A DNA stretch of 64,000 nt from Epiperipatus broadwayi (GCA_028023455.1 JAQFVV010000511.1:1-64000); one strand, 5' to 3'; positions 24,998 through 38,284 are shown, numbered from the stretch's first letter. A program made the numbers and translations. Notes: a model not told the origin generated them from the letters alone.

Positions 24998-27900
24998 TTT
25001 GCATTTATGTAAATATTAACATTTTTTTAAAAAAATTATATATATATTTTTTAATGTTTTTTTTATGAATATATTATTAGGCACTTTTTTAATATCTCAA
25101 TTGTCTTAATAATGTTTAACAAATCCTTTTTATTTCTTTATAAACATCCTTTTTCAAAATCGCTACTCACATTTTTTTCCCTTGATACGTTCTAAAATTT
25201 TAACCCCAAGAAAAACTGAATTGGAGTTCAGGTTGTCTTAATTTCAAATCTTATAGATTTACAATTTCCTGATGAGATATAAATCCCAATTCTCATTATG
25301 TAAATTCTTATGTTCTAAAATAAATTATTAATATCATAAAAAAATGATATATATATATATCAGTCATTTAACAATTCATTTAGATAATAAAAATTATCCA
25401 TTATATAACTACATTTTTTTAGAAAGTGTATTTATTATTGAAACAGTCAGTTTCATCCACCTGCCTGTTTCATATATTTTACCCCCACACCTAACTCTAT
25501 GCCAGGTTTAAGTCCTCTCAGAGTACCCATTTAAACAACCTTAAATTGCTATATATGCGAGATCACACATATATATGCAAACGGTAAGTCTGTAATGTAA
25601 TAATATATGTATATATTATAGATGTGTTTATTTTAAAAGATTTCTAGTTTAAGAAATATTTTAGTCTAAATTATTAGTCAATTTTATGGTTATATTACTG
25701 AAATCACATATGTCTATAAATGCATTTCCGATGTTGTTCTTCTACATATATAGTAATAAAATTAGTTTTATACTAATTATGAAAGCAGCTTTTAGTTTTA
25801 CTTTTAAACAACTTTTAAATTAGGTCATGCAATAGTCTTAAAATAGCGTAAACTTGATTTTATAAATCCAAAATTTTAATGACAATTCTCAGAATTTTAT
25901 AGAGTTGTGATAATAAACTACAGGGGGGAAAAGGTAGAAAAACAAAATCTAAATTAGTTTTAGTAATTAAATATATATTTCTAAAATAAAGTAATAGGTT
26001 TTTCAACTAGAGTCAAGCTTGTAAAAATAAACAGATGGCCAGCATTAAGAAAAATATAAATACTTCAAGTTTTGTGACCAATAGGCGGCTATATTTAATA
26101 AGTGAATTGTAAACCAAACCCATGTTCGTTTTACCTCCAAAATGGTGGGGTAAGTAGGCAATCACTTACCTCTCTCTCCTTGCTGGAGATTGAAAGAACT
26201 TTGGTCCAATAAAACACTATGAGCCATACCTCAGCAAAGTAGCCCATGGAAGAACCTCCATTAATGTTAAATCATTGTGAAAACTGTCAATGTATCATCC
26301 CAAGTGCCCAGAACTACAATGAAGACAATTGATTGGTAAATTTTCACTCAGAGCTCTGTTCATAAACTGTGACTTTCAATTCTCTATTTTAAGCTAGCTA
26401 TTTGTTAAACCTGCCTTTACAAACACTTTTTCTAAAATCTGCAAAGAAAGCTGTTAAACACTAATGTTTGAATCTTGTTTGATTGTAAAACATGTAATAT
26501 TTAATTCTCTCCTAAAATGTAAAACTATGATAATCTATTTTAAACTAAATGTATAACTTTCTGCGGTCTTTTATGCCTATTTCTGATCTATTCAATTCTA
26601 TAATTTTATCATTGTAATATTATATATATATTTAATATGCCAAATAACTCAAAACCATGAGTATTTATAAGTATAATTTTAGCTTATTGCTCTGTAAAAA
26701 TAATTTCAAAACTTCACTATAATAAATATTAAATAATTGAATTATTACTTTTTCACTCGCTGTTTTGAGATCATGTTATTATTTTACTGATTAATTTTGT
26801 ATATTAATATTATAATAATCAGTAGTGCTCTAGTTAAAATGGCAGTTTGCTTAACTCTAGTTATAAATTATAACTATCTATATATGTAACTCGTACATCA
26901 TAGGAACTAGCCACAGAGATATTCTCAAAACATATTTCTAATGTTTTATCTGTAATTACCCTTCAAATATGCTTTGTCCTCATTAGATTTATATATGTTG
27001 AGATGCAGATGATAATCTTAAACTAGGTTACTAATTAATTTACTCCCTAAATAGTATATATGAAATACTAAATTTGAGAACTGGGTTGTGTAGATATGCA
27101 AATAGATGCTATCTATTTTTAAGGCATGCTAAGATAATTTATGTATTTGCATTATATATATGTATAAGCTGCAGATGTGTCCTTACTAAGTATGCTATGT
27201 ACAATTAACTGCTTGCTGCATGATTCTTGATGAGTGGATGGTGGAGGTCACACTTATCCACTTAGTTCAGGTAAAGCAAACACTTTTAGAACTGGAACAT
27301 ATGGGTCCAGATTATTCATAATTAATGCTTATCTGACTTCATGAACTACTAATATTCTTATTCGTAGCAAGTTGTTTGGTCACAGGGCAACCAAGCATTT
27401 GATGCTGAAGCCTATGAATAATGACCCATTCACATCTTCTAGTTTTATTAATATTTAAATATGTACCATAGAATATATAGGTAAACCTATAATAAACCAG
27501 TTTTCTCTCCCTTTATATTAAATGCTTATCCAGTGTCAGTGTATATCCTAATCTATGTTAACACCCTAACATGCATATCTCTGAGCCTGATTATGTGCTT
27601 GACTTAACTTGGTATAGATAGTCACCATAGGAGTGCTATTAAGTTAGTTATATAACTTTGGCTATTAAGTTTTATATGATTTAGCAGACTACACCAGAGC
27701 TATAAATTTGCATATTAATATAGGCAATAAACTTAAATACCGCACTACACTTGATTGAACACTTTATGATGAGATAATATGTAACATTAATCTCATTAGT
27801 TATGTAACACCTGCATGTGTAATCTTTCATGTTCCAACTATATAATTTTGTATATTTTAGTTTTACTATCTTTTATTTTATTTATTAAATTAATATTATT

Positions 27901-30400
27901 GAAGATATAACTCGTTTTCATATCTTTATTGTCCATGAGTTCATTTTTATCCAACTCTAGATTTATTTCCACATACCTCATTATATATATATGTAGACCA
28001 TTCTATTAGATTTCATAATCAATCATTGATATATTAGCGGTTCACTTAGTCATGTGTGCATGTGTATCTGATCAAATCAGTGTTAAGTTAGTTAATTTAT
28101 GAGTCTCTTGTTCCACTCTGTGTGACTGCAGGACCAAGGTTAAATTGAATGTCTTTATAACTTGGAAAATGTCATCCATAGGGTATTAGATCCTTGATCA
28201 GGGGTAAAAGGATTGAATGTTGGCCGGATTCTGGATCCCAGCCATCCAGATTTGATCAGCTTTAGTGTATTTTGCCAGTGTTCTAGATTTTGTTACATGG
28301 AGGGACAATTCTTACCATTACATTATATAAGTAGGTAAAGTTAATTTAGAACAGCCTAATAACCACTTCAAAGCAAGGATTTGTTCATAGGCCTCTCATG
28401 AAAAAAAGGAGGGAGAGACTATTTACCAGGTTTGTTATTTGTTGGAGCGCCCTTATATAAGCTAATTTAATATTCATTTTTTCAATCAATATTGAATATT
28501 TATCTATAACTAAGTAGGATAGGAACCTGCAAAAAAAGCTTTATGTAGGCTGTATTAAAATGCAAGTTATAAATATGGCAATTTGATACAGTTCTATTAT
28601 TCTGCAAGACTTTATATTTATAAAAATGGAATTATTATTTTTATTGTCTTTTTATGTATTAATATAACAGATTGTTTGTCTGAAAAGTAAGAATGTATTT
28701 GTAGTGTATTTTCAATACTGTCGACAACTTATTTCATTATTCAGTTTTTAGCATTTATTATATAACTAATGATGTAGGCATCATCATCTAATCCCCAAGT
28801 TTGCCTATCCTTGATTTTGATTATCATTTATACACTGATTGTTGATAGTTGAATTAATAAATGAAGATACAGAGAATGAATTGAAAGCATTCTACAAAAA
28901 AAAAAAAATTTTTAAATAGAATTAAGAAAATATTATGTAAATAAATACATAAACTTCTAAATATAATAACAATAAAACATTTATAATATTTTTGTAATTG
29001 ATGACATTTTGGAACTTTTCTGACAGATTCTTTTGTGAGCATATGTGTTTTGTACACATTAAGTAATTTAATGTTAATTCATTGACTTATAATTTACATA
29101 TTGAATTTATTATTACAATTTACTGCGAAGATATCAATCTAATTGCACATATAGCATGAAATATGTGTGAGTGTTTGTGACCTGGATGAGATTTGGTTCA
29201 CCATAAAGTACATCTTGGGGAACATTTATGGTATTATGAAAGTTATAAACATTTTAAATTTATAGTATACAGTTCAAAACAATTAATCATGAGACTTTTT
29301 TATATGATTATTTTAAAGAACTATAGACAGTATTAGATCAGATGCAATTTTCTCTGAAGACACTTTTTTAATTATGTGCCAATATCCAAGTTTCCTGAAG
29401 TGTGGTTTCTATGTGAATGCATGTGTTCTATAGATATTAGTTAATCTGGATTATGAATCATAGCATGGCCATGACAATATGTTTTGTACCTTCAAAAGTC
29501 ATCTTCAGTATTCTCTATCACAAAATTTTGCAAACCACTTGAAAACATTCTTGTGCTTTATGATTCTATTTGCATGCATAATTTGAATCATTTCAATCAT
29601 TCTAATGATAATTTTACTATATTTAAAATAAAATGTAATGTTAACATATTGCTCCATTGCAGAATACAATATAAACACATTGTTACATTATATGTGGGAA
29701 TTCATAATCTAGATATGATACCTTAAAATTTTTGTAGTGAATAGATAAACTATGTCATTATATAACAATTGCATTAATTCAAAGATGGGATATCCTGAAA
29801 AGAAAATCTATTACCAGTCACCTTTCCATCAGAACACACTGAAACAGTTATAAATATGTAAAAATCCCAATAATAGTTTGAATTATGTCAGAATACACCC
29901 TCTCTCCCATCATTCTTACTGCTTTTCTGCTTATATCCAACATTTTGTGAAAGTACTAAATTACCTTTTAAATGTAAAAGTAAAGATTACTCACATATAT
30001 GCATGCATGCTTATATAGTTTATTTTTTCTTATGCGAATTATAAAGTAAAATTTCCCTTACTCCTGATATAATTTTAGAAATATTTATTTTTTTTATAGT
30101 TCTTAAAACCATTCAATTTAAAATTCACTAGTGTTTTATATCATTTTATTTTTAATTGCCCAATCTTTCTAATTGCCCTGTTTAGATATTTTAATTAAAT
30201 TGAGTATTGAATTGTAATTCTGTTAAGTCGTTTCATAACTGCAAAAGAATAAAACAACCATTGAATTAAGTTAAACTTTCCGTACATACATATAAAATAA
30301 AAATTAATGAAACCTCTTTAAGTATTGCGTGATTTATTTTTACTTCTGTTTACTTACCTATTAAATAAAGAAATATATGTATACCGTCTATACTAAAGTT
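23256..30400. other. long spacer, no gene recognised
   Basis: About 7 kb with no supported coding frame on either strand. A small perfect hairpin lies at about 23725-23748 (TGTAAAATG / CATTTTACA). Two less AT-rich patches, 26.10-26.36 kb and 28.08-28.33 kb, have the varied sequence of old interspersed repeats or regulatory DNA but gave no match I can name. The open frames at 28.85-29.06 kb and 29.48-29.73 kb have no recognisable motifs. Confidence 0.5.
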
Positions 30401-30404
30401 AATG

Positions 30405-31090
30405 TAATTACAAGGGTCTTAAACTCGAATTTTCAAGCTTTCTACATGTCTATCTAATCTATCTCATTTAACTGATACAAATGATCGCATACATCTCAAA
30501 AAGATAAATGATCTCCAATATATGTATTTTGTGCTGCACCAGCACTCATTAGGTAAATCCTTTATAATTATATTAACTTTAGGGTAAACAATATACATAT
30601 ATTTACATATTACATATTCAACCTGTATTCTGCCCATCCCTCTTCTGTATAATTAAATGGGCATATTAAGGTCCTACATGTAAGGGATCAGTTCGACTTA
30701 AGGTCAATATGGGTATGACAGTAATATTGGCAATCACAAGGGCTTTGAGCATTCTATTCTTAAATTTTTACTGAAATGGATAGCTAAAGAGTTGGAGAGT
30801 GGAGATTTTTTTTCATATGTCAAATGTGTTGACCGGGAAGGGAACTCGGGCCAGCTGCTTGGAAGGCAGCTATGCTAACCACTAGACCACCATCTTAATA
30901 TAAACTGAGTACTGATTGTATATATGTGAGAGATAATGATCTGAACCAACGGATTGCTGGTTCAGCATGAAATACAAATATTGGAGAATATTTATCTTTT
31001 TCACAAGTGGTCATGTGCATCAGTTGTATAAGATAAATTGGATAGATGTAGGGAGTTTGAAAATTTGAGTTTTAAATCCTTTATAATTAT
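30405..31090. mobile_element. fold-back element, family X, with internal SINE
   Basis: The left end (AATTTTCAAGCTTTC..., 30430-30560) is the reverse complement of the right end (30930-31075), with the same terminal GTAATTA and TATAATTA ends. The middle (30620-30795) matches the middle of the copy at 32.46-32.65 kb (CTGTATTCTGCCCATCCC and related words). A tRNA-Gly-like SINE at 30805-30895 stands where the 32-kb copy has about 60 bp of its own sequence. No coding capacity. Confidence 0.65.
30805..30895 (-). repeat. tRNA-Gly(UCC)-derived SINE, family C
   Basis: On the minus strand: GGTGGTCTAGTGGTTAGCAT (box A region), TGCCTTCCAAGCAG (anticodon arm of tRNA-Gly with UCC), a degenerate box B, then CCCGGTCAACACATTTGACA and ATATGAAAAAAAA. 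The acceptor stem no longer pairs well and the box B is GAGTTCCCTTC instead of GGTTCGATTC, so it is not a working tRNA gene. The shared CATTTGACATATG plus poly-A tail in two of the three copies shows that it is a retroposed family. Confidence 0.75.
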
Positions 31091-31605
31091 TATAATATAA
31101 AGATAAAATAGCTTTGAATAACTTACTGCCAGATAAACATCTTTTTCAGGATTTCTCTGCTATGAAGTAGGAGAAGACAGTACACATCAAATGCTGAGAA
31201 TAGTGATATGTTTTTTCTTCTTTGTTTTACCTTTTAATTAAGAGTAGATGGATATTCATTCGCTGCGAATAATAGGAAAGATTAACTCATTCATGGCAAT
31301 AATGTTAATAACAAAAATATTAGAAACAACCTTTTATTATTATTATTGATAAAGATAATATTTACAAATATTTTTATATATATTTTAAATTACGCAACTA
31401 CCTATTATAAATTTTAATCACGTGCCACCACATGTTATCCAAATAATTCAATATCATTATTTAAAAGGGTGAATTCAGCGACTTTATTCTCTCTTAATTT
31501 AAACTCTAATTTGAAATCCATTGTATATGCAGATTTATTATATTCCCAGAATAGTATTAACTATATTATTTTTGTAATAATAATACTAATTAATTTTTAT
31601 TGTCC
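31091..31605. other. AT-rich spacer
   Basis: No gene seen. It has short AT-rich frames only. Confidence 0.45.
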
Positions 31606-31607
31606 AA

Positions 31608-31948
31608 AGTTTATAATCGAGGGAGTGGGTGAGGATCAAAAAATGTCAGAATTATTGTAAATCTGATTATTTGAAAATTATTCTAGTAAAAACATATCAT
31701 TTACCTATGAAATGTAATAATGATGGTCTAACTAATAAAAGTTGTGGATTGGGGGGGGAGGTATCAAAATGTTTTTAAAATTTATAGTCCAGGAGGCGGG
31801 TCACACAGTCAAAAAATGTCAGAATTATTGTAAATCTGATTATTCGAAAATTGTTCCAATAAAAACATACCATTTACCTGTAAAATGTAATAATGTTTGT
31901 CTAACTAATAAAAGATGTGAAGGGGGAGGGGGAGATATCAAATAAAAT
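31608..31948. repeat. tandem duplication, period 173 bp, two copies
   Basis: CAAAAAATGTCAGAATTATT begins at 31637 and again at 31810. The similarity runs across the whole unit, including AACATA(T/C)CATTTACCT and the purine-rich ends (ATTGGGGGGGGAGG and AAGGGGGAGGGGGAG). The open frames across it on both strands are by-products of the duplication. No function is evident. Confidence 0.85.
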
Positions 31949-31949
31949 A

Positions 31950-32454
31950 TTTTTACAATTATTGACATTATACGTAAGAGAAATGAATGCTCATTAACTT
32001 TTAAACATTTAAAGTTACATGTTTTAATAGGAAATGACAATTTTTGCTTTGCTTTTCTAAAAAGATAATATTGATAAAAGAGATTCATGTTTTTCAAGCT
32101 CTGCACACTATCAGGTCAAATCCATTAGGGAAAGACCCTGCCGCCATTCCTAGATATACGACTGCTGTCTGCATCTTGAGATGATGTTGTTTGTTTCATA
32201 AAGAATTTTATTGAAGATTTATTAAACTTTATTAAACAAAAAAAAAATTGACATGAAGAACTAGGAGAATGTAAAATATTTAACTGATTGTGCTTAATTA
32301 TACATATTTAATTAAAAAGTTAGTTATTAGTTTTTAATAAAAGAGGATGAATAAGCACTTATACATATTAAGTATATTTATTGTGCGTGCACTTATTAAA
32401 CTATTGCTGTGATACACGCAAATAAATGAATATTTTCTTTAAACTTGCCTGGTA
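31950..32454. other. AT-rich spacer
   Basis: Nothing recognised on either strand. Confidence 0.4.
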
Positions 32455-32893
32455 TTTCAAATCTTACATATTAAGCCTGCATTCTGCCCATTCCTCTTCT
32501 ATGTATTTAAATGGATATTGTCCTATGCGTGAGGGGTCAGAGTGACTTGAGATCAACATTGGCATAACAACAATATTGGCATCAGCATGAGATTTTGGAA
32601 TTCTATCATCAGATTTTCAATGGTATGGATGGCTGAAGAGTTGAAGGTTGGAGTAGATTGAAGCCTGTCCATTAAAGTGTAAGGATTTTCTATCTTAATA
32701 TAAACTGAACCTGATTATATAAATGTATGGGAGATGGTAATCTGGACCCACTGATGAGTGCTGGTTTAGCATGAAATATGTATATTGGTGATTATTTATC
32801 TTTTCTGCATGTGTGTGGTCATGTGTATAAATAGTATGAGATAGTGTGGGTAGTGAGTAGGCCTGAAAGTCTGAGTTCAAATCCCATATATTT
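32455..32893 (+). mobile_element. family X element, right part only
   Basis: It carries the internal block (GCATTCTGCCCATTCCTC), the GTTGGAGTAGATTGAAGC block and the right terminus (GAAAGTCTGAGTTCAAATCC), but has no inverted left arm. This is the best preserved single copy of the unit and shows what the fold-back copies at 20.6, 30.4 and 40.9 kb are built from. Confidence 0.65.
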
Positions 32894-32894
32894 A

Positions 32895-33805
32895 AACTTA
32901 TTTAGTGATAATTTAATATATTAACAACAATTACAAATATTGCAAAGTTTATTGTCTACAAATATATAAATATAAGCCTGAATATCAATATTTTGTTTCA
33001 AGCACCCTCGTGCATCAAACATCATGTATAGTAGCTGTCATTTTGCTGATGAGCTTTGTTTACAATAAAATACCTATGATTTACTGAACAATAAATGCAC
33101 AATACTTTTTTGCATGCACACATATATATAACATGCTTTTTATGTACATATTATGTCTATATAAATTAAGATTATAGTATAAACAAAGTTTTAAAAAAAA
33201 TAATATTGTAGTTATTAATAATAAATTGAGAAAGCAGATTTAGTATGTGTTTAGTGTGCATGTAAAAAACTGTACTGTTTTTTTATTTTTTAAAAAATAA
33301 AAATAAATATGAACTATCAGACTCTAATTACAATTAAACAAGTTTTTTTTTTTTGCAATAACTTTTTTTCTATACAATCATCCCTACTTGCTGTTACCCA
33401 TTTTAGATTCTCAGATAAAAACTTTTGAAACTTTACATTTTCTTATACAATGCAAGGAAGTTTTACAATTCCTTTTTCTGCCACTGTTAAATTGATAACC
33501 TTCAAGCTTTATCTCTTAAAAAATAAGCTATGAATTTTTCTAAATTTCATAAAACTTTTACTTTTACACTTAGAAAATATTTTATTACATAAAATATTAT
33601 ATTAGATCAAAATTCTGAAAAGATTTTAACAAGTAAAGAATAAAATATATGTACTTTCAATACAACTTTATTAATAAACATGATCACATATAGCTTTCTG
33701 AGATGGAAAAATGACTACCACTTTATCATACGATTTATTAAATTTACAAATTTAAATAACACAATAATTCTGTCAAATAATGTAAATTATTGTAAAAAAA
33801 TGTGA
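32895..33805. other. AT-rich spacer
   Basis: No gene or repeat family recognised. Confidence 0.45.
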
Positions 33806-33808
33806 CAA

Positions 33809-33910
33809 GCCAAGTGCTTTCAATACCTAGTACCAGAATCAGGGCGACATATTGGAACTGAACCAATATGTCACCATGATTCCGATACTCAGTACTGAAA
33901 GCATTTGGCC
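33809..33910. repeat. compact 47-bp-arm hairpin (miRNA-precursor-like or tiny MITE)
   Basis: The arm at 33809-33855 is 39/47 identical to the reverse complement of 33864-33910, with a loop of about 8 bases. Most differences are transitions, so many become G-U pairs in RNA. Length, loop and near-complete pairing fit a pre-miRNA, but they also fit a miniature inverted-repeat element. No second copy was seen in the window. Either strand could be the transcribed one. Confidence 0.6.
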
Positions 33911-33914
33911 AAAT

Positions 33915-35150
33915 AGCATTAGTGTTTAATATTTTTGAATTTTTTCTGCTCTGATCTTCACATTTTACGTGTACAATAAATTTTAACATTCTAATTTCTT
34001 TGTTTACATTTTTTTTTATTTATTTATTTATTTATTTGGCTAGCATATAATTGAAGTAGCAGTGTATATGGCTTTTACTGTACAATGAAACCTCCATTAT
34101 TCATGCATATATCATTTTCATGCATATTTATATGCTTTTTTTTAAAAAACCTGACATAGAGCCATAGGAAAATTTATTTTTTCTGTCTATATCATTCACA
34201 AATCTATCGTATTAGTTATCTAATGGTAACCTGACAGACTATTTTCACACTTGGTAATTGTTTTGATTTTATTGACGCACAGTAGTATTGATGCCTATCC
34301 TTTTATTTTGGACAACCCTTCCTATCAAGATTAACCCTTCATTAAAGACAAATTGTAATTTATTGTAACTGATTCTGCATATATTTCTTTGTATGTCACT
34401 TTCATTTCTTACTTGTGTTTATTATATTTTATTTCATTTTAAGTACTGTATCGCAGTTTTACTTCTCTTCCCATCATTCAATTAGAAACAAGTTTAAAAA
34501 CAATGTTGTTGAAAGTAATGCTTACTCTCTTCAAGCACTGACGATGAATACAAGCTTTTGTGGAATAGCTGCAGAGAGTGGCATTATTATATATGCCCAT
34601 ACTACGATGACAATAGCAAAAATGTTTTAATTTCAGGAAGATAATAAGTTCTCACAAAACAAATGTCATTTTTTTTATTTCCATTAAATAGTAAAATTAA
34701 CGTTATGTAAAATTTGTAAAATCTTGAACTGTGACTTTAGTTGGGGGGCGGGGTGGGCGTGTGTGAATATATTTATATTGTTATTTAATAATTAAAACCA
34801 AAATTATTACAAAATATAAATATAAAAAAATTGCAAATATTTAATGACTATACAGTATTTCATATTAACCTCTGTTTTGTTAACAAAAATATATACATAC
34901 ATATTTTGTAAATAATAGATTTAGAATGTTTTAAATTATAAAATCTGCATTAATAAGTTAAGACTTATATTTCTTCATATGTAGAGAAAATAATGATTTT
35001 TAAATATAATTTTAATACATTTTCTGTGATGTGTTGTATTTTTATATTCAGTGAATAATTATTACACTGCTATTATATATAATTTTTAATAGATTTTTGT
35101 GTTATTGCGTTATTGTATCGTATTTATTTTCTCCACTCTATTGAAAAATA
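33915..35150. other. AT-rich spacer with (TTTA)n
   Basis: A (TTTA)n run lies at about 34016-34037 and a G-rich patch at 34744-34760. The 71-codon frame at 34.4-34.6 kb has no recognisable motif. Confidence 0.5.
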
Positions 35151-35154
35151 GTAT

Positions 35155-36165
35155 GGTTGTTGTTTCATTATCATCGCCATCATCAATCATTATTAATCCA
35201 CTGCAGAATGAAAGTCTCTCCAAGTTTAATCCAACTTTTCTGATCTTTAGCTTCTCTTCTCCACACTCTTTCTTATTTCATCCATCCATCTCACTTGTGG
35301 TCTCTTTCTGGGTCTTTTACACTCTCTTGGAATCCAGTTTAAGATTTCAATTGTCCATCTATTATCATCTCTTCTAGCAATATGTCCAGCCCAACTCCAC
35401 TTCAGTTTTTTAATTTTTTCAATGAGGTCAGTAACACCTATTTGTTCACTTACCCATATATTGCATTATTGATCTCTTCTTGTTACTGCCAACATGCATA
35501 TCTCCATACATCTTTGAGTGGTCTGAAGTCTCTGTATTACTCTTCTATTAAGAACTGGTAAAACACATTTATGAAAAATCTTCCTTTTCAAACACATAGG
35601 CATATTTCCTTTTAATATCAAGTTATTTCTACCAAAAACACGCACTCCAAACAAATTTAATTCTATGATTAATTTCATGCATTATGTTTCTATCTGTATT
35701 AATAATCTGACCAAGATATTTATACTGTTAACTTCTTCTAACTCATCATAATCACTTTATTTTTATATTTTGAGAAAATCCATTAAACATTACTTTAGTC
35801 TTTTTAACATTTGTCTTTAGTCCTATTTTCCTACTTTCCTCTGATACCTCCTGCAACATTTCCTGAAGCTCTAAAGCATTATTTGCAAAAACAACTACAT
35901 CATCTGAAAAATCTAAATGACTTAAATAATCTCCATTTACTTTCCCTCCTTTAGCTTTCCATTTTAATCCACAAAATACTTCTTGCAGCACTGCTGTAAA
36001 AGATTTTGGAAATATGGAGTCACTCTGTCTTACACCCTTCTCAATGTTAACTATCCTAGTATCATTATGTAATCTAATTGTTGCTGTTGCATTTTTATAA
36101 ATATTCTTCAAAATATGACAATATTCTGTATCTATACCTTGATGATCCACTGCTTATATTCTAAT
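35155..36165 (-). pseudogene. RTE-type LINE, reverse-transcriptase palm to 3' end
   Basis: This is the best preserved RTE copy. The minus-strand frame 36150-35752 (132 codons) carries HQGIDTEYCHILKNIYKNA, IEKGVRQSDSI (family: GVRQGD), LKWKAKGGKVNGDYLSHL, then FSDDVVVFANN (the YADD/FADD catalytic box with Ala changed to Ser, both Asp kept), EESRKIGLKTNVKKTKVMFN. A second frame (35678-35466) continues with VFGRNNLILKGNMPMCLKRK, VLPVLNRRVIQRLQTTQR and MLAVTRRDQ, in which the usual LTYGSETWTL segment is deleted. The tail to about 35.16 kb ends in GATGAT-rich sequence. The first catalytic Asp motif and everything before it are missing. Confidence 0.9.
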
Positions 36166-36249
36166 AAATCACACAATCTTGTACATCACCTAATCATTTA
36201 TTCAATTACTAAATTTAAATTATTGGCTAGAAATTATTAGAAAAAGAGT

Positions 36250-36390
36250 TTTATGTAGTTTAGTGCAATAATAGGTTGTCAGACTTTTGAGCACAAGGTT
36301 CTCAGATTAATTACTTTTCTTACACTCGATCTTCTTATGAACTCCCAAATACTGAAGCTATTCAATTATTTGTTTATATATTGAAAAAAA
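36250..36390 (+). repeat. tRNA-derived SINE, family A
   Basis: Contains TATGTAGTTTAGTGCAATAA (box A-like), GTCAGACTTTTGAGCACAAG, CTTCTTATGAACTCCCAAA and ATTCAATTATTTGTTTAT, the same order as the copies at 50.4, 53.1, 53.2 and 54.1 kb. It lies just beyond the truncated end of the neighbouring LINE. Confidence 0.65.
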
Positions 36391-36929
36391 TCAAATATAA
36401 AAAGTCCATTATTTATAAATTTATTTTATAGCTTATAAAAAAAAAGTGTCTTAAATATTAACATTCTAAAAATAAATTTATTTCCGTTGAATCTTTTATA
36501 TAAACTGAAATGTGATTTATTAATGTGAACTTTATTTTACTTCTGTTATATAAAAATAATTATAGAAATAAAGGGTTTTCTTAAATGACATTTTTCTTGT
36601 AATTATACGAAAGAACTTAATATATATTTTTCCCAATCTAAGATTATATATTATTCCCAAAGCTATCTTTAACTTATATTTCTCTTGGAGCTATAGATCA
36701 GAAGGCATATACATAAATTTCTATATTTAAAAACATTAACATATATAAACCCGATTTAGGTAAATATTTCTGACATACATGAAATGCGAAAAAATTAATA
36801 TATGAAATCAATGTTCCCAGTTCTTGTTTGTGTCATGCTATGCAAATATTTCATGTGATATATCATTTCTTATTGACTTATTTTGTGTGAATATTTCTTG
36901 TGATATATCACTTTTTATTATCTCATGTT

Positions 36930-37620
36930 TTAACAAACAAAAGAATGCTAATATCCCATACTTTATTTAAATTATATTTACACAAGTCATTAAAATATGG
37001 AAAATGTAAGGTAAGAATTTCTCTACATAATAATAAAACTCCTATGTGTTGTGTTATGCTGGTAACAAATAATTTTGGTTCAGAAACATGGTAATTTGCA
37101 TTATATGCTTTGAATATTAATGGGAGAATAGAAGAAATGGGAATAGAAGTTAATTTAAAAATTAAAAATATGTATATTAGGGTAATACAATGGAATGTTA
37201 GGGATTATAAGTATCTGGGAACGAAGACTATATGAAGAGGAACAACAGATGAAGTTAAGATTAACATAATAAATAAGATATTATTGAATCATAGTATATC
37301 ACAATTCAATAAATGAATAGAAAAGTACTTTAAAAACAGAATAATTAACATTGAATACAATTTGATAAATAAAATCAGAATAAATAATGGGGATGGTACA
37401 GATATGTAGAAAGGTTATCTCAGAAAGACTATTTAAGCAAAATTTAAACTAATACCATTTGGAAATACAAGAAGAGGACATTGAGAGGGAATACACAGAG
37501 AACTTAGAGAATATAATTTTATGAGAATTAATGGACTGATAAAGAAACATGGCAATCGAGAACTGGAAATAAGATGATGAGACAGCAAAAATAATGTGGA
37601 TCCCATTATATTATAAAATT
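36930..37620 (+). pseudogene. decayed LINE reverse-transcriptase C-terminal relic
   Basis: Plus-strand fragments: NNFGSETW at the end of an open frame (37070-37092; family YGSETW), YKYLGTKT at about 37210, then WYRYVERLSQKDYLSKI at about 37393 and KYKKRTLRGN at about 37465, the order expected from the C-terminal half of an RTE-like or related LINE. Many stops. It is more decayed than, and different in sequence from, the adjacent RTE copies. Confidence 0.5.
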
Positions 37621-37624
37621 ATAG

Positions 37625-38039
37625 TGGTTAATGAATAAGTATTAGCAAATAATTAATAATAGATATTTAAAATAGTATAAAACAAAAATATTTAGGAAAA
37701 AAATTAATTTTGTAAAAGATTAAACCCTAATGGAAAAATGAAAAAAAAAACTATTGAAATATTTAATTCATCATCTATAAATAGCATCATTAAACAGTAG
37801 CTGAATTGTAGTGACAACATTAATTTAATAAAAAGTCAAAATAAATTGTTTATTGTATTTTTAAAATGAAGATCCAGAAGATGATCTTATAGAATATGGA
37901 TACATAACATTAAAAAAACATCTTGAGAAAATATTTATTTACTCATATAGCAAGATATTTTGTTATAGGCTAGTTTTTTTTAAATCTAGTCATTATTAAT
38001 CAAGTATATAACAAAATAAAATACTCAGAATATGTATTG

Positions 38040-38111
<72 letters not shown>

Positions 38112-38280
38112 CCAAATTAATTAACTTTTAAACTAATTCAACTTTCTATGTATTTTTATTGTATATTAGAAGTTCTATTAACTTTATCTGATATTACTCT
38201 ATAATGGTTTACCAATACAAGTAATCATAAGATTCCAAAAATAAGTAAGAAGACGTTAATCCTGTCAAATTTGATTAATC
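37625..38280. other. AT-rich spacer with a long (AT)n
   Basis: No gene seen. It includes the 67-bp AT run at 38.04 kb. Confidence 0.5.
38042..38108. repeat. long (AT)n microsatellite
   Basis: About 33 uninterrupted AT dinucleotides, the longest in the window. Self-complementary and likely polymorphic. Confidence 0.95.
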
Positions 38281-38284
38281 TCCA

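Noticed and set aside
26100-28330. Hidden host gene in the less AT-rich patches
   Set aside because: No frame longer than background, no consistent splice-site pairs, no recognisable protein. Left as spacer.
30805-30895. Functional tRNA-Gly gene
   Set aside because: The acceptor stem and box B are degenerate, and the same tail plus poly-A occurs in another copy. It is a SINE.
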